This document shows, in pieces, positions 46,868 to 58,669 of a DNA stretch of 64,000 nt; within the stretch, counting starts at the first letter, position 1, and each line of letters begins with the position of its first letter. The notes below the pieces were generated by a model. It was given only the letters and a program-made list of their open reading frames with translations, did no database searches and was not told the origin of the DNA. Source of the DNA: Pseudorasbora parva (Eukaryota > Chordata > Actinopteri > Cypriniformes > Gobionidae); contig NC_090173.1 of assembly GCF_024679245.1 (NCBI RefSeq), positions 55,140,306-55,204,305 of the forward strand, written 5' to 3'. The translations under genes were made by a program, and so were the position numbers.

Positions 46868-48400
46868 ATAGCTGGCATACACCGATCAGGCATAACATTA
46901 TGACAGATTAAGTGAATAACGCTGGTTATCTCTTTATCACGGCACCTGTTAGTGGGTGGGATATATTAGGCAGCAAGTGAACATTTTGTCCTCAAAGTTG
47001 ATGTGTTAGAAGCAGGAAAAATGGGCAAGCGTAAGGATTTGAGTGAGCTTAACAACGGCCAAATTGTGATGTCTAGACGACTGGGTCAGAGCATCTCCAA
47101 AACTGCAGCTCTTGTGGGCTGTTCCCGGTCTGCAGTGGTCAGTCTCTATCAAAAGTGCTCCGAGAGGAACAGTGGAGAACCGGCCACAGGGTCATGGGCG
47201 GCCAAGGCTCATTGATGCACGTGGGGAGCGAAGGCTGGCCCGTGTGGTCTGATCAAAAGACGAGCTACTGGAGCTCAAATTGCTCAAGAAGTTAATGCTG
47301 GTTCTGATAGAAAGGTGCCAGAATACACAGAGCATCGAAGTTTGTTGTGTATGGGGCGGCCAAGCGGGTAATCTAGCGCTCTGAAAGCGTTCCACCCATA
47401 GGGGCGGAATTGCTAACCAAGCCATCACCTGCTGTTAGCATCCCATTGACTCCCATTCATTTTTGAGTCACTTTGACAGTGAATAACTTTACATCTGAGA
47501 CGTTTAAAGACTCCATTTGTCCATTGTTTATTTCTAAAGAAACACGACAATGCATAAAAGGCTCCATTACCTTGTATCTTACACTATCGCCCCGTAGAAG
47601 CTGTTTTTGTAAAAATAGGCTAACGATTGCGTCATAACCAACGCGACTCTGTCGCACAGTTCAGAAATTACCGTATAGACCTGAGGAGACGCTCGCAGGC
47701 AATCTTTTACTGTCTATGAGGCCGTCGGGGGGACGTGGAGACATAAAGTCCGATAAAGTCAAGGGAGAAGAATGGGGAGAAGCCGATAGTGAGCCAAAAG
47801 CAAAGGGAGAAAATATTGAAATCTGAGTTCAGTGAAATCTGAACAACGTGATTCAGCTTTCACTTTCCACAACTACTAGAAGACCTACAGCTGTCAGATA
47901 GGAGGCTCACGTCACATCTACGTCGTCAAGCTCAGTCTGAGCCTGCGCAGTTCGCTCAGCCATCAGGAAGTGAGTGCCTCTGATTGACCTCATTTTTCTG
48001 CCGTTTAAGTCAATGGGAACGCTCTGTCCATTTATTTTACTGTCTATGGGGGCGGCATAGCCGCAGACCAGTCAGGGTGCCCATGCTGACCCCTGACCCC
48101 GCTGAAAGCACCAACAGTGGCACATGAGTATCAGAACTGGACCACGGAGCAATGGAAGAAGGCGGCCTGGTCTGATGAATCATTTTTTCTTTTACATCTC
48201 GTGGATGGCCGTGTGTGTGTGTGTGTGTGTGGCTTCCCTGGGGAACACATGGCCCCAGGATGCACTATGGGAAGAAGGCGAGCCGGTGGAGGCAGTGTGA
48301 TGCTTTGGGCAATGTTCTGCTGGGAAACCTTGGGTCCTGCCATCCATGTGGATGTTACTTTGACAAAGGCAAAAGGAGAATGCGCACAGGATAATTTTGA
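46868..48400 (+). pseudogene. Tc1-like transposase element, interrupted
   Basis: The 5' end carries CACCGATCAGGCATAACATT. The frame from 47021 ([16 protein letters not shown]..., with [23 protein letters not shown]) is the paired helix-turn-helix that binds Tc1 ends. After the insertion at 47361-48048 the reading resumes with WTTEQWKKAAWSDESFF, where the Asp of WSDES is the first catalytic DDE residue, then AGGGSVMLWAMF. Several frame changes and a GT array at 48210-48231 break it, and the 3' third with the remaining catalytic residues is missing. Confidence 0.82.
47353..48056. mobile_element. hAT-like insertion inside the Tc1 element, with TSDs
   Basis: The insert 47361-48048 is bounded by GGGGCGGC (47353-47360) and GGGGCGGC (48049-48056), an exact 8-bp duplication. 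Removing the insert and one copy restores continuous Tc1-like sequence (GTATGGGGCGGC|ATAGCCGC). The ends CAAGCGGG / CTATG show little inverted similarity. The length of the duplication suggests hAT. Confidence 0.78.
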
Positions 48401-48409
48401 GCAACAGGC

Positions 48410-49653
48410 AAAACAGGTGAAAAATTTAGATTGTGAGGTTTTTTAGGTTTTTTCAAAGAATCTGTCTTGATGAGAACGATTCATGCAAACATTATCTGTT
48501 ATGTCTTATGTGCTCGTCCAGTTAACTGATGGGACTGACAATAATATTAGATCCGTGCATTACAGTAGCTTTTAATATATAGGCTGTCTTTTTCATTAAT
48601 GCTAATCAAACAATTGCTACTATATTTTTCTTATAGATATTTGGTGTTGACTTGGTGTGTGCCAAATGTTTTGTTATTACTAGGGATTTTAAGGTATGGT
48701 TGCTGTTGATTTTGTTTGAGAACCTTCAGAAAACTAGATTTTTCTCAAAATTGACTTTGCTGACTATCGACTTCAAACTGGTGTAGCTCAGTTTTTTTGT
48801 TTTGTTTTTTTTTGTCTGCATTTTTAAAGTCTTTTAATAGAGGATGTGAAAATAACAGTCATTTTCTCATTGCGACTCATTTTGCCAGCACGGGTCACAA
48901 ATGTTTTTCGGTAGTGTGTCAACCTCAGTTGAGTCAAAAATCAGAAACTATTCTTGAAAGTCCTTTATTAGTGGTGTTTTCAAATAATTGCAATTGGTGT
49001 GCAAAATAAGTTAAATTCCATCTGTGCTGATTCATTTAAAAATAAATTGCATTGTTTGCTTATTTCATGTAAATTAGTCAAGTCGCCTTTATTTCTAAAG
49101 CTCTTTATACAATGCAATTGATGCAAACAGAGTTCAATTGTGCTGTAAATCAGCTCTAAAAAGACAATATTAATAATTACTGTAATTCAAGATTGATGCT
49201 TTCACCATTGAGATCCTCTCAGTTCAGCACTGCTCACATAAATTCCCCTATAATCGCATACTGAAATTACAAGTTATTGTCTCACTTTAACAGCTTCAAT
49301 GAAGTTAACATTTAGAGTAGTTCACTTCTTCAAATTACAGTAACTTCTCCACCTCTCACCCATTTCAGTGCTTATTGGTTCATCTGCATCCACGGCGTAT
49401 ATTAGAGGCGATTGATTATGTAACACCAGCAGCTGAATTGAGATCTTGGCTTGCAGTGAAAAAAACATCTGCTGAAAACCTCAAAGACATTGCTGGAGAC
49501 TTTGACTCCAGCTGGTCAAGCATTCAATTAAGCAGAATCCATTATCTGAGTAATTAGCATAGACCCCGAAGAGCTTTGCTGATCGCTTTTGCTATAGTCT
49601 CCCTGACATATCTGTTAGAAGATGAACGTGTGTGTTTGGATGTGTCCACACAG
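48410..49653. other. Intron approach to the second exon
   Basis: Low-repeat AT-rich sequence ending in the CCACACAG acceptor. No other feature recognised. Confidence 0.45.
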
Positions 49654-49803
49654 GTGATCGCTGAGCTGCAGACGTCTATGAGCAACATTAAGGAAGACAG
49701 CCGGCAGACGCAGCAGGGTCTAGAGAGACAAATACAGGAATCTCAAAGCCGCTGGGATCAGGAGAGGAGACAACTCAACAGAGATGCTGACCAAACCAAC
49801 AAG
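49654..49803 (+). CDS. cep112: cep112 internal exon (centrosomal coiled-coil protein), 50 codons
   Basis: Phase-0 exon of exactly 150 bp between CACACAG and AAG|GTCAGG. It opens VIAELQTSMSNIKED and continues with a Gln/Glu/Arg-rich coiled coil containing SRWDQERRQLNRDADQTNK. Charged heptads run through the whole exon without proline, as expected for one rod segment. As I recall it, the CEP112 C-terminal region has IIAELQT... and a KKQLIRDNDQA-like stretch at this point, so order, length and spacing fit. CEP112 localises to centrosomes and is expected to act through coiled-coil contacts. The ATG within the exon (Met-9) is not a start, because the frame is open into the acceptor. The donor GTCAGG is weaker than the first exon's. 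Confidence 0.87.
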
Positions 49804-49912
49804 GTCAGGAAACGCATAATAAAAGTATATTGAAGCCAAAAAGACCATATCATGTAAAACAGTATTATACTGTAGACATACTTTAACTTTCAGACAAATA
49901 TTTTGAAAGTAA

Positions 49913-50110
49913 GGGCCCTATGTTAATGATCTGAGTGCATGGTGCAGGTGACCTTAGGGTGTGTCCAGATCCACTTTAGCTAGTTTAACGACAGAAAAAA
50001 AAGGAAAAAAAATACAATACCATGCGCTCGCACCACTGTTTACAAAAAGACTGAACGCTTCTCCAGACACAAATCCTTTTATTTTTAAATAAAAGGTCCT
50101 TAATCCTAAT
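49913..50110. mobile_element. GGGCCCTAT-ended element, copy 5 (left end only)
   Basis: AGGGCCCTATGTTAATGATC, CTTAGGGTGTGTCCAGATC and GACTGAACGCTTCTCCAG match copy 2 and the complement of copy 1. About 110 bp after the cep112 exon. Confidence 0.65.
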
Positions 50111-50199
50111 TATTATGTTATTATTAACAATAATAAGAAATAACATGATACAACATCACTCTTGGCATGATACCCAGAAATTTCGAATAATCTGATCTA

Positions 50200-50575
50200 A
50201 TATGATTTCTGACCTGTAAGGTTGCCAGAATAATAATCTTACACGGTGTGTTAATAGGCCAGAGGAGAACTGGCACCCCGACTGAGTCTGGTTTCTCCCA
50301 AGGTTTATTTTTCTCCATCACGCCCTGATGAAGTTTGGGTTCCTTTGGTCGCCTTTGGCTTGGCTTGCTCAGTGGGGGACGCTAAAATTTTGATCAAAGT
50401 TATTCAACTAAATATACAAATAAAATACATTTATTAGGTCTTATTTAATTCTGTAAACTATAATACTGATCTGCCAACATTGTCGCTGTATGATAAATTA
50501 AAATAAGCTAGCTGATAACATCACCGTTTTCTCCAGAACGGCTGTACAGCCAAATTACATTTTGTTTCAATATTG
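50200..50575. repeat. Fish interspersed repeat (AGAGGAGAACTGGC block)
   Basis: CCAGAGGAGAACTGGC...GTCTGGTTTCTCCCAAGG, then a part matching 21622-21782. I recognise this block as common in cyprinid introns and UTRs. Probably a retroposon 3' part. Confidence 0.6.
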
Positions 50576-50579
50576 CAAA

Positions 50580-51645
50580 TTTTGTTACAAAAACACTCTC
50601 AGTGTGGACGGAAGGCCAAGGCGGAGATAAAATGATGCGTTTTCAAACAAAAATGTATTAGTGTGGACAAGGCCTGATTTTGCTTTTTCATTCAGCCCAT
50701 CTGCCGTTTTGGTTTACACCCCCCCCCAAAAAATATATATATATATGTGCATGATTTATCGTTTTATAAAACTGTATAAAACTTTGTTTTTGCAAAAACT
50801 TGTATTATTTGAACTGTAAAGATGTTGTGTTGGTCATTTTACAGTTTAGGATGTTTCCATAACATTGGTGTTGTTTCAAAACAACATTGCTGCCTAAACA
50901 TGTAGTTCTATTCCATCAGAAACGTTTCCAAGAAATCACCCTTTCCACCGATCCGGACACTTATATCAATCATTTGAGTATTCAGGTTAGAGTATTGTAA
51001 CTCGTTTCATATGCAAAGAGGTTAGCCAAACACATGTACATACAGAAATCTTAAAGGTATAGTAACAAAACAGCCGGATTAATTCCTAGGTTCAGGGAGA
51101 GGGTAGAAAATGCTCATGAAAAAAATTTTTGGGTGAAGAAACCCTGACTAGCATTATAAGAGGACTTCAGATGCAACAGATGTGTACAATATGGCCCAGC
51201 AACAAACATACTTTGATATAAGATGCAGATGAAAATGAGCTTAAAGTGTGACACCCTTAACAAAGAGGCTTCTTTAGATTCATCCAAATGATGTGTTGTG
51301 TCGTTGTTTTGACCAATCCATCATGGCTGACTGAATGTTTTCAGCTCTTTATGTCTGTAACAACTGAAACAACTGCGCACAAAAGGCCTCCAACATGCCT
51401 TTTTGCATGACAGAGGTGCCGGAGTCTGGCCTGGCCTTTTATTGAGTAGACATGACTCTGCTGTCCTTTGTGGAGCTTTCAAAGAGGGCTTTGGGATCAT
51501 GGCCGATTGGAGTGTGGTGCTTTTACGAGGGTGACTCCTGCTCAGTTTTGTCACCGAAGCTGTAATGCTCTCTGTGTTCAGGGTCGGCCTTTCCTCTACT
51601 CTTTCAAACATAAACATTGTCATAAACATTATAAGCACATGCTGA
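50580..51645. other. Low-repeat intron segment
   Basis: Short C and TA runs near 50720-50747. No exon or complete repeat. A 105-codon minus frame (51321-51638) has no recognised motif. Confidence 0.4.
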
Positions 51646-51649
51646 AATG

Positions 51650-52105
51650 CACTGCAAAAAATGATTTTCTTATTTTGTATTTTTGACTTGTTTCCAGTCT
51701 AAATATCTACAAATTCTTAAATCAAAGCTGCATTAATTAGATAAGTAAAATGAAAAGATAATTTTTCTTGTTTTCTGGAAAAAAAAATCAAAATTAAGCG
51801 AGTTTTTGCTTAAAACAAGCAAAATGTTCTGCCAATAGGATAAGAAAAATAATCTAATTTCTAAATGAATTCTTGTTTCTGTCCCAAACATAAATAAGAT
51901 TATTTTAGTTATCCCATTGGCAGATCATTTAGCTTGTTTTAAGCAAAAACTCGCTTAATTTAGATATTTTCCCCAGAAAACAAGAAAAAAATGCCTTGTC
52001 ATTTTACTTATCTAGTAAAATCATCTTGATTTAAGAATATTTTTTTAGATATTTGGACTGTAAACAAGTCAAAAATACTAAGTAAGAAAAGCATTGTTTG
52101 CAGTG
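51650..52105. mobile_element. CACTGCAAAA foldback MITE, full length
   Basis: Ends CACTGCAAAAAATGATTTTC and AAGCATTGTTTGCAGTG. The two halves are complementary through TTTTTGACTTGTTTCCAG, GCTTAAAACAAGC and GCCAATAGGATAAG blocks, so the element folds on itself. 456 bp, non-coding. Confidence 0.85.
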
Positions 52106-52477
52106 TATAAGCTGTGTTCAGAATAGAAAACAGTGCGTTTTAAAATAGTATGTGACAGTATGCAGCAGTGAACTATATGATTTTTTTTTATTCTAATTAA
52201 TTAATTTAAATTCTAATAAGGCATTTAAAAAAAGCATGTTATAATAGATAATATAGCTGCACGATTAATCAATAAAAGCTTGAGATCTTGATTCGAATAC
52301 CCATTTTTAAATGACATTTTGCCTGTGTCTATTAAACTTTTGACAAAATCACACTGGAACATTCAAATCTGTGTTCATGCAGTTATTGAGCCATAGAGAG
52401 CTGTTGTCATGTACATTATAGGTATGAGACAGCTTCACAAACACTTTTTTCAACCACACAGAATCATTATTTCTGTG

Positions 52478-53132
52478 TTAAAGGGATCCCCTGGTGTTGA
52501 GACTTGTATGGCTTAATATAACATAAATGATGTCTCTTACTGAATTATGTAGTAGAAAACCCATGAAAGATCTACATTATTTAAAAAATCGATTTTATAT
52601 TTGGACCATGGGCGGCGCCATTTTGTTTGCGTTCTAGTTTGATGACGTAGAATGGTTGCACTCCTCAATCAGCTGGCATTACCCGTAGCTATTTTTACCA
52701 CAACGCAACTCGAAAATTGTTTCAGAGTTAAACAAAACCAATGAATTCCTTTGTAATTGTACTTAAAACACACTCAAACATACATGTGCACACAAACTCA
52801 CCTACACAAGTCACAAACAGATCGGCGGGCGCGCACACGACAGGCTCTGTTTCAATCGAGATGTTGGGCTGCTCAGTCTCCACGACAGGGGCTGAATCTG
52901 AAATCGACCCTATACCCTTAAATAGGGCATTATTTGAAGGGACGGCCATTTGTAGTGTTCTCCGACACCATAGTGGACATGTTCGAGTGCAGTCATTCAG
53001 TCTCACGTTCCACCAATAACGAGTGTACAGCCGATTTACAAACAGCTGTCCGACTTCACGCACTCAAACATACATGTGCACACAAACTCTCTCTCTCACA
53101 CAGACTCACACACACCCCAACAGATCGGCGCG

Positions 53133-53165
<33 letters not shown>

Positions 53166-53804
53166 CAACAGATCGGCGCGAACACACACACACCCCAACA
53201 GATCGGCGCGAACACACACACACACACACGCACGCACTGCGTGCGCGCATACATAACCCTCAATCTATTCCCTGTGTTGATATCATAGATAGACTGTTGA
53301 TAGTAGATTAACTGTAATGCCTAATGTGACCAGCAGAGGGAAATATCTAGGTAGGACGATGGGATAAAGTAACGTGAGGAAGAGAGGCAGGATGTTTTGG
53401 TGATGATGCATGCGATTGAGACAGAGCAGTCTGTCAGGTGTGTGTGTGCGCGCCCGCCGATCTGTTTGTGACTTGTGGAGGTGAGTTTGTGTGCACATGT
53501 ATGTTTGAGTGTGTTTTAAGTACAATTACAAAGCAATTAATTGGTTTTGTTTAACTCTGAAACAATTTTCGAGTTGCGTTGTGGTAAAAATAGCTACGGG
53601 TAACGCCAGCTGATTGAGGAGTTCAACCATTCTACGTCATCAACCTAGAACGCAAACAAAATGGCGCCGCCCATGGTCCAAATATAAAATCGATTTTTTA
53701 AATAACGTAGATCTTTCATGGGTTTTCTACCACATAATTCAGTAAGAGACATCATTTATGTTATATTAAGCCATACAAGTCTCAACACCATGGGATCCCT
53801 TTAA
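52478..53804. mobile_element. TTAA-flanked foldback element with about 370-bp arms
   Basis: The element spans 52482-53800 with TTAA on both sides. The left arm (52482-52850) and right arm (53421-53800) are near-perfect complements, from AGGGATCCCCTGGTGTTG / CAACACCATGGGATCCCT inwards past ATGGGCGGCGCCATTTTG to the GATCGGCGGGCGCGC region. The middle carries a minisatellite. No coding frame. It could extrude as a cruciform or be transcribed as a long hairpin. Confidence 0.9.
53112..53232. repeat. CA-rich minisatellite with CCAACAGATCGGCGCGAA unit
   Basis: Three copies of CCCCAACAGATCGGCGCGAA separated by CA runs of different lengths. The unit resembles CAAACAGATCGGCGGGCGCG in the foldback arm (52816-52835). 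Confidence 0.9.
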
Positions 53805-53892
53805 AAATAAAATAATTCTAATTATTACAGAAGTACTGGGATAAAAGTGTAAAGTTCAGATAAAAACAATTGATGTCTACTGTAGTTGTGAT

Positions 53893-54475
53893 GAGAAAGG
53901 TACTTGCTTGACTGCATTGTGCCAAGTGTAAAGTTCGGTGGAGGGGGGATTATGGTGTGGGTTGTTTTTCAGGGGTTGGACTTGGCCCCTTAGTTCCAGT
54001 GAAAGGAACTCTTAATGCTTGAGCATACCAAAACATTTTGGACAATTTCATACTCCCAATTTTGTGGGAACAGTTTGGGGATGCCCCTTCCTGTTCCAAC
54101 ATGACTGCACCAGTGCACAAAGCGTCGGCGAGTGAGTTTGGTGTGGAGGAACTTGACTGGCCTGCACAGAGTCCTGAGCTCAACCCGGTAGATCACCTTT
54201 GGGATGAATTAGAGCGGAGACTGAGAGCCAGGCCTTCTCGTCCAACATCAGTGCCTGACCTCACAAATTAGATTCTAGAACAGCAGTCAAAAATTCCCAT
54301 AAAACACACTCCTAAACCTTGAGGAAAGCCTTCCCAGAAGAGTTAAAGCTGTTAAAGCTGCAAAGGGTGGGCCAACTCCATATTAAACCCTACAGATTAA
54401 GAATGGGATGTCATCAAAGTTCATGTGCATGTAAAGGCAGGCGTCCCAAAACTTTTGACAATATAGTAGAACTTG
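53893..54475 (+). pseudogene. Tc1-like transposase 3' half
   Basis: Contains LDWPAQSPELNPVDHLWDEL (from about 54155), the third catalytic motif region of Tc1 DDE transposases, and the 3' end TCCCAAAACTTTTGACAAT. The segment corresponding to the second catalytic Asp reads NMTAPVHKA in this frame, which indicates a frame change that removes it. The 5' half is absent. It is nested in the hAT-like element. Confidence 0.8.
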
Positions 54476-54874
54476 CAATTAACATTTTGTCAGAAACTCT
54501 ATTATATTGCAAGTTATTTTTATATTTAGCTGTCTGTTCAGAATTTTGTGAGAATCGTGATCTCAGTTCGAAACAAAAAAAAAAAAAAATTCTTTATTTG
54601 AGTATATATAAGAAAATAATTCTCTATTTGAACAGAATCGTGCAGCTCTAATAGAATAGTAAATTGGCATTTTCTTCATAAAACATATTTTCTTTATACG
54701 TAAGTGCAGTAGCCCTCGAGAGGTAATCTAGATCTCGCAGATATATAAAGCTGAGACAGACTACTAATATTACCATTAATGGGAGAAATTGGAAAGCTCT
54801 TATAAAGTAAGTCCCACAAGTAGAAGCTTGTATAATACTGTATATTAGAAGGGGATATTACTGATGTATTTTAG

Positions 54875-55075
<201 letters not shown>

Positions 55076-55079
55076 TACC

Positions 55080-56010
55080 TGTTATCTTGAGCTTGTGTGT
55101 TTTGTATCACAGACCTTCTTACAAGCATTTAAGCAAAAACCCATTGACTCCAGGAAGTGCTAAAACTTGTTTCAGGGCTTTGACTTACATAAATAAAAAT
55201 GCCAATCTGCACTGCCTGGTTTTGGTTGAGAGTACAAAACAAAGTTTATGACACAAACTTTAAAAAATGTTATTGAAATGTGAGGTAGTTTTTGAGATTT
55301 CAGTAATTCAACAGACAGGAGCTGTACTTCGAGTGCAAGATGGCCACAGAGTTTACCGACTGTTACACTGTGAATAGCATTGATCTCCTGATATATTTCT
55401 GTCCCTCTTCTAACACTGGATTTAGTTTCATACTTAATTTATAAACCATACTTTTTAGTTTATGATCAAAAGCTCAGAGTTTTATCAAAATGAATGTGTT
55501 AAATCAGAAGGGTCTGACAGGATAGACACTGAAATGATGTGCAAGTGTGGAAACGATACCAGCTGCTGAAAGCTTCATATGAGCTCATAAAAGAAATCTT
55601 TCCAGACCTGCATGCATCATGTGTTTCCCACAGTCTGCTGGTCGTTATGAATATAGAGTGTGACATGGATGTACAATCAATGTCAGTATGTGAAAACACT
55701 CAGTACTTTAGAAACATGGTTTTCTCTGCACTGTATCTCATAGCACCTGTTTTTTAAAGGGTTACCGGTTGCATTTTAAAGTCGTGGTGACGCATGCAGG
55801 ACTTCTCCAATCATTTCGTCCACTTAAACCCACCCCTGCAAACTCAATCATCCTCCACTTTTGAGTGCAATGTCCACATCTTAACATACAATAATAGAGC
55901 TCAATAATCCACCCCCCCAACGGAAGAAGAGATCTGTGACTTCAGCTATTTCATCAAATCATCAGTGACTTCATGGTGTTGATTAAACATTTTGATTCAT
56001 CCCTTGCTAA
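55080..56010. other. Low-repeat intron segment
   Basis: Short overlapping frames at 55499-55757 have no known motif. No transposon recognised. Confidence 0.4.
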
Positions 56011-56012
56011 AA

Positions 56013-57288
56013 TACACTATATATTGCCAAAGGTATTGGGACACCCCTCTAAATCATTGAGTTCAGGTGTTCAATCACTTCCATGGCCACAGGTGTATAA
56101 ATCAAGCACTATCTAGACGCTTCTACAAACATTAGTGAAAGAATGGGTCGCTCTCAGGAGCTCAGTGAACTCAAGCGTGGTACCGCGATAGGTTGCCACC
56201 TGTGCATTAAGTCCATTCATGACTCACTACTAAATATTCCACGCTCAACTGTTAGTGGGATTATAACCAAGTGGAAGCAATTGGGAACAACAGCAACTCA
56301 GCCACAAAGTGGTAGGCCACGTAAAAATCACAGAGTGGGGGTCAGCACATGCTGAAGGTCACAGAGCGCAGAAGTCGCCAACTTTCTGCAGAGTCAAGAG
56401 CTACAGGTCTCCAAACTTCTGTGGCGTTCAGATTAGCCAAGATCAGTGTGTAGAGAGCTTCATGGAATGGGTTTCCATGGCCGAGTAGCTCATCCAAGCC
56501 TTACATCACCAAGTGCAATACAAAGCGTTGGATGCGGTGGAGAAATGCAGCCGCCACTGGACTCTAGAGCAGTGAGACGTGTTCTCTGGAGTGACCGATC
56601 ACACTTCACTGTCTGATAATAACCTGGACGAGTCTGGGTTTGGTGGTTGCCAGAAGAATGGTACTTGCCTGACTGCATTGTGTCAATAGTAAAGTTAGGT
56701 GGAGGGGGGGTTATGGTGTGGTGTTGTTTTTCAGAGGTTGGGCTTGGCCCCTTAGTTCCAGTGAAAGGAACTCTTAAAGGTCCCGTTTGTCGCGCTTCCA
56801 TCTTTCAAACTTTAGTTAGTGTGTAATGTTGCTGTTAGAGCATAAATAATACCTGTAAAATTATAAAGCTCAAAGTTCAATGCCAAGCAAGATATTTTAT
56901 TTAACAGTAGTTCCCTTTCAAAGCCTACAGCGAACGGCCGGTTTGGACTACACCGCTGCACTTCCTGATGTAATGACGCCACTAGAACCGTTTGTTGACG
57001 AACCCTCCGCCCACAAGAACACGCAAAATAGGGGGCGTGGTCTTGTTGCTCTCCCACGTGGAGAAGAGCGCGCATTCAGCGCTTGCATCTCCCCGTTATG
57101 GAAGGAGGCGGGACCTTTCCGGGCAAAGTGCGCTAAGCTGCTGTCCAATCACAACACGGGAAGCGCTGGCCCAATCAGAACTCGTTACGTGTTTCTGAAG
57201 GAGGGACTTCATAGAACAAGGAAATCATCAGGCCGTTTTTAGGACAGAAAAAAGACAGATGTCCCAAAACTTCTGTCAATATAGTGTA
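56013..57288 (+). pseudogene. Tc1-like element with N-terminal transposase frame, internally replaced
   Basis: Flanked by TA. Left end CACTATATATTGCCAAAGG and right end ACTTCTGTCAATATAGTG. The frame from 56143 (MGRSQELSELKRGTAIG..., IPRSTVSGIITKWKQLG, SGRPRKN) is the DNA-binding half of a Tc1 transposase, then the frame is lost. At about 56774 the coding sequence changes abruptly into an unrelated repeat, and it returns only for the last 35 bp. The catalytic part is missing. Confidence 0.85.
56774..57252. repeat. TTAA-type repeat inserted in the Tc1 element
   Basis: Begins at CTCTTAAAGGTCCCG. 56800-56960 is complementary to 3395-3560 (CTTTAGTTAGTGTGTAATG, AACGGCCGGTTTGGACTAC). The remainder is GC-richer, with GCCCACAAGAAC and CCAATCAGAACTCG. 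Its right border coincides with loss of about 500 bp of Tc1 sequence. Confidence 0.6.
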
Positions 57289-57289
57289 A

Positions 57290-58140
57290 ATCTGCAAGAC
57301 TTTTTGTGGATCATGTAATATGAGATAAGTGCATCAGAGTCACTTACTTTGTCTGGGTTATATTCAATATTCCTATTATGACAGCAAACACAGTCACTTT
57401 TGATATTGACAAAGACACCAGAGAAGTTGAACCTGTGTTCCTGCTATCTTATTATGAGTGTTTCAATTCAGATCAGACCACAGTTCAGATTTTAGGACCA
57501 TAATGGAGTTTGAATGGCTTTACCAGACTGTAGTACAGTTAGTATGTGTGTTTGACCACGCAAAAACCGTCAGTGTTCTGAGCCCAAAGTGTTAACTGCT
57601 GTTAATGAGGGTCTAATTAATGACTGACTAGCTGATATAAGTCCAGACACATGTATAGCATTACTGGTAAAACAGAGAGAGAGCGCGGACAGAAATGAAT
57701 GGTTTGCACAGCCTGTGTGTGTTTGGACGGTACGAATAAGCGTGTCACACACTGACATTGTTGCCAAGTAGCTCACTTCAAAGGCGGATTATGAAAGCTG
57801 AAGGGCTTGAGACAAAAAAGAGCAGAAAGAAACATCAAAGTGTGGCGCGTTTGAATGCAATAATCCCAAAACAGTTGTTCTGATTGCGTTGTCTGCTATC
57901 AGATGTCTCTGTTGCTCATATTGCTTAAGATTAAACGCTTGTTTGTTTGTCAAGTCTCCTAAAGTCCCACTTTCTCCACCCGAAAGCTTTAGAAGGACTG
58001 TCTGTGAAAACTTTCTTTTTGCCTTTAATCGACTGTCTTGCATGTCTGTATAAGGACCAAAATAGTGCCGTCAGGTAGAGTGTATGTGCTACCACTCTAT
58101 GAATTGTTCATCCATTCCTTTATATTTGCCCAGCTCATAG
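57290..58140. other. Low-repeat intron segment
   Basis: No exon or repeat recognised. Confidence 0.4.
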
Positions 58141-58146
58141 AAACAT

Positions 58147-58668
58147 GTGACCCTGGAGCACAAAACCAGTCATAAGTCTCACGGGTAAATTTGTGGTAAT
58201 AGCCAAAAAGACATTGTATAGGTCAAAATGATCAATTTTTCTTTTATGCCAAAAATCATTAGGATATTAAGATCATGTTCCATGAAGATATTTAGTACAT
58301 TTCCTACCGTAAATATATCAGAAATGTATTATTAGTAGTAATATGCATTGCTAAGGACTTCATTTGGACAACTTTAAAGGAGATTTTCTCAATATTTAGA
58401 TGTTTTTGCACCCTCAGAATCCAGATTTTCCAATAGTTGTATCTCGGCTCCTATCCTGACAAACCACACATCAATGGAAAGATTATTTATTCAGATGATG
58501 TATTACATTTACATATATGCATTTGGCAGACGCTTTTATCCGAAGTGACTTACATTGCATTTTTAAGGTACACGTTTTTTTTTTTACATTTTTATAAATC
58601 GATTTACATGTATAAATCTCAATTTAAAAAAATGTACCCTTATGACTGGTTTTGTGGTCCAGGGTCAC
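58147..58668. mobile_element. GTGACCCTGG-ended MITE, copy 2
   Basis: Ends TGTGACCCTGGAGCAC and GTGGTCCAGGGTCAC are inverted. It carries the full central part missing or displaced in copy 1 and is itself interrupted at 58505 by the GCAGACGC repeat. Confidence 0.85.
58505..58570. repeat. GCAGACGCTTTTATCC repeat core, second copy
   Basis: TTACATTTACATATATGC, GGCAGACGCTTTTATCCG and AGTGACTTACATTGCA, nested in the MITE. See 284-342. Confidence 0.65.
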
Positions 58669-58669
58669 C

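Larger units (their letters stand above)
52255..54651. mobile_element. hAT-like element (GCTGCACGAT ends), outer layer of nest
   Basis: Left TATAGCTGCACGATTAATC and right CAGAATCGTGCAGCTCTA are inverted. Sub-terminal GATCTTGATTCGAA / GTGATCTCAGTTCGAAAC also pair. Flanking 8-mers ATAGATAA and ATAGAATA agree at 6 of 8 bases. It contains a 1.3 kb foldback and a Tc1 fragment, leaving little of its own body. Confidence 0.65.

Noticed and set aside
53112..53232. Three evenly placed repeats resembling a CRISPR array
   Set aside because: Spacers are CA runs of low complexity and the unit derives from the surrounding foldback arm.
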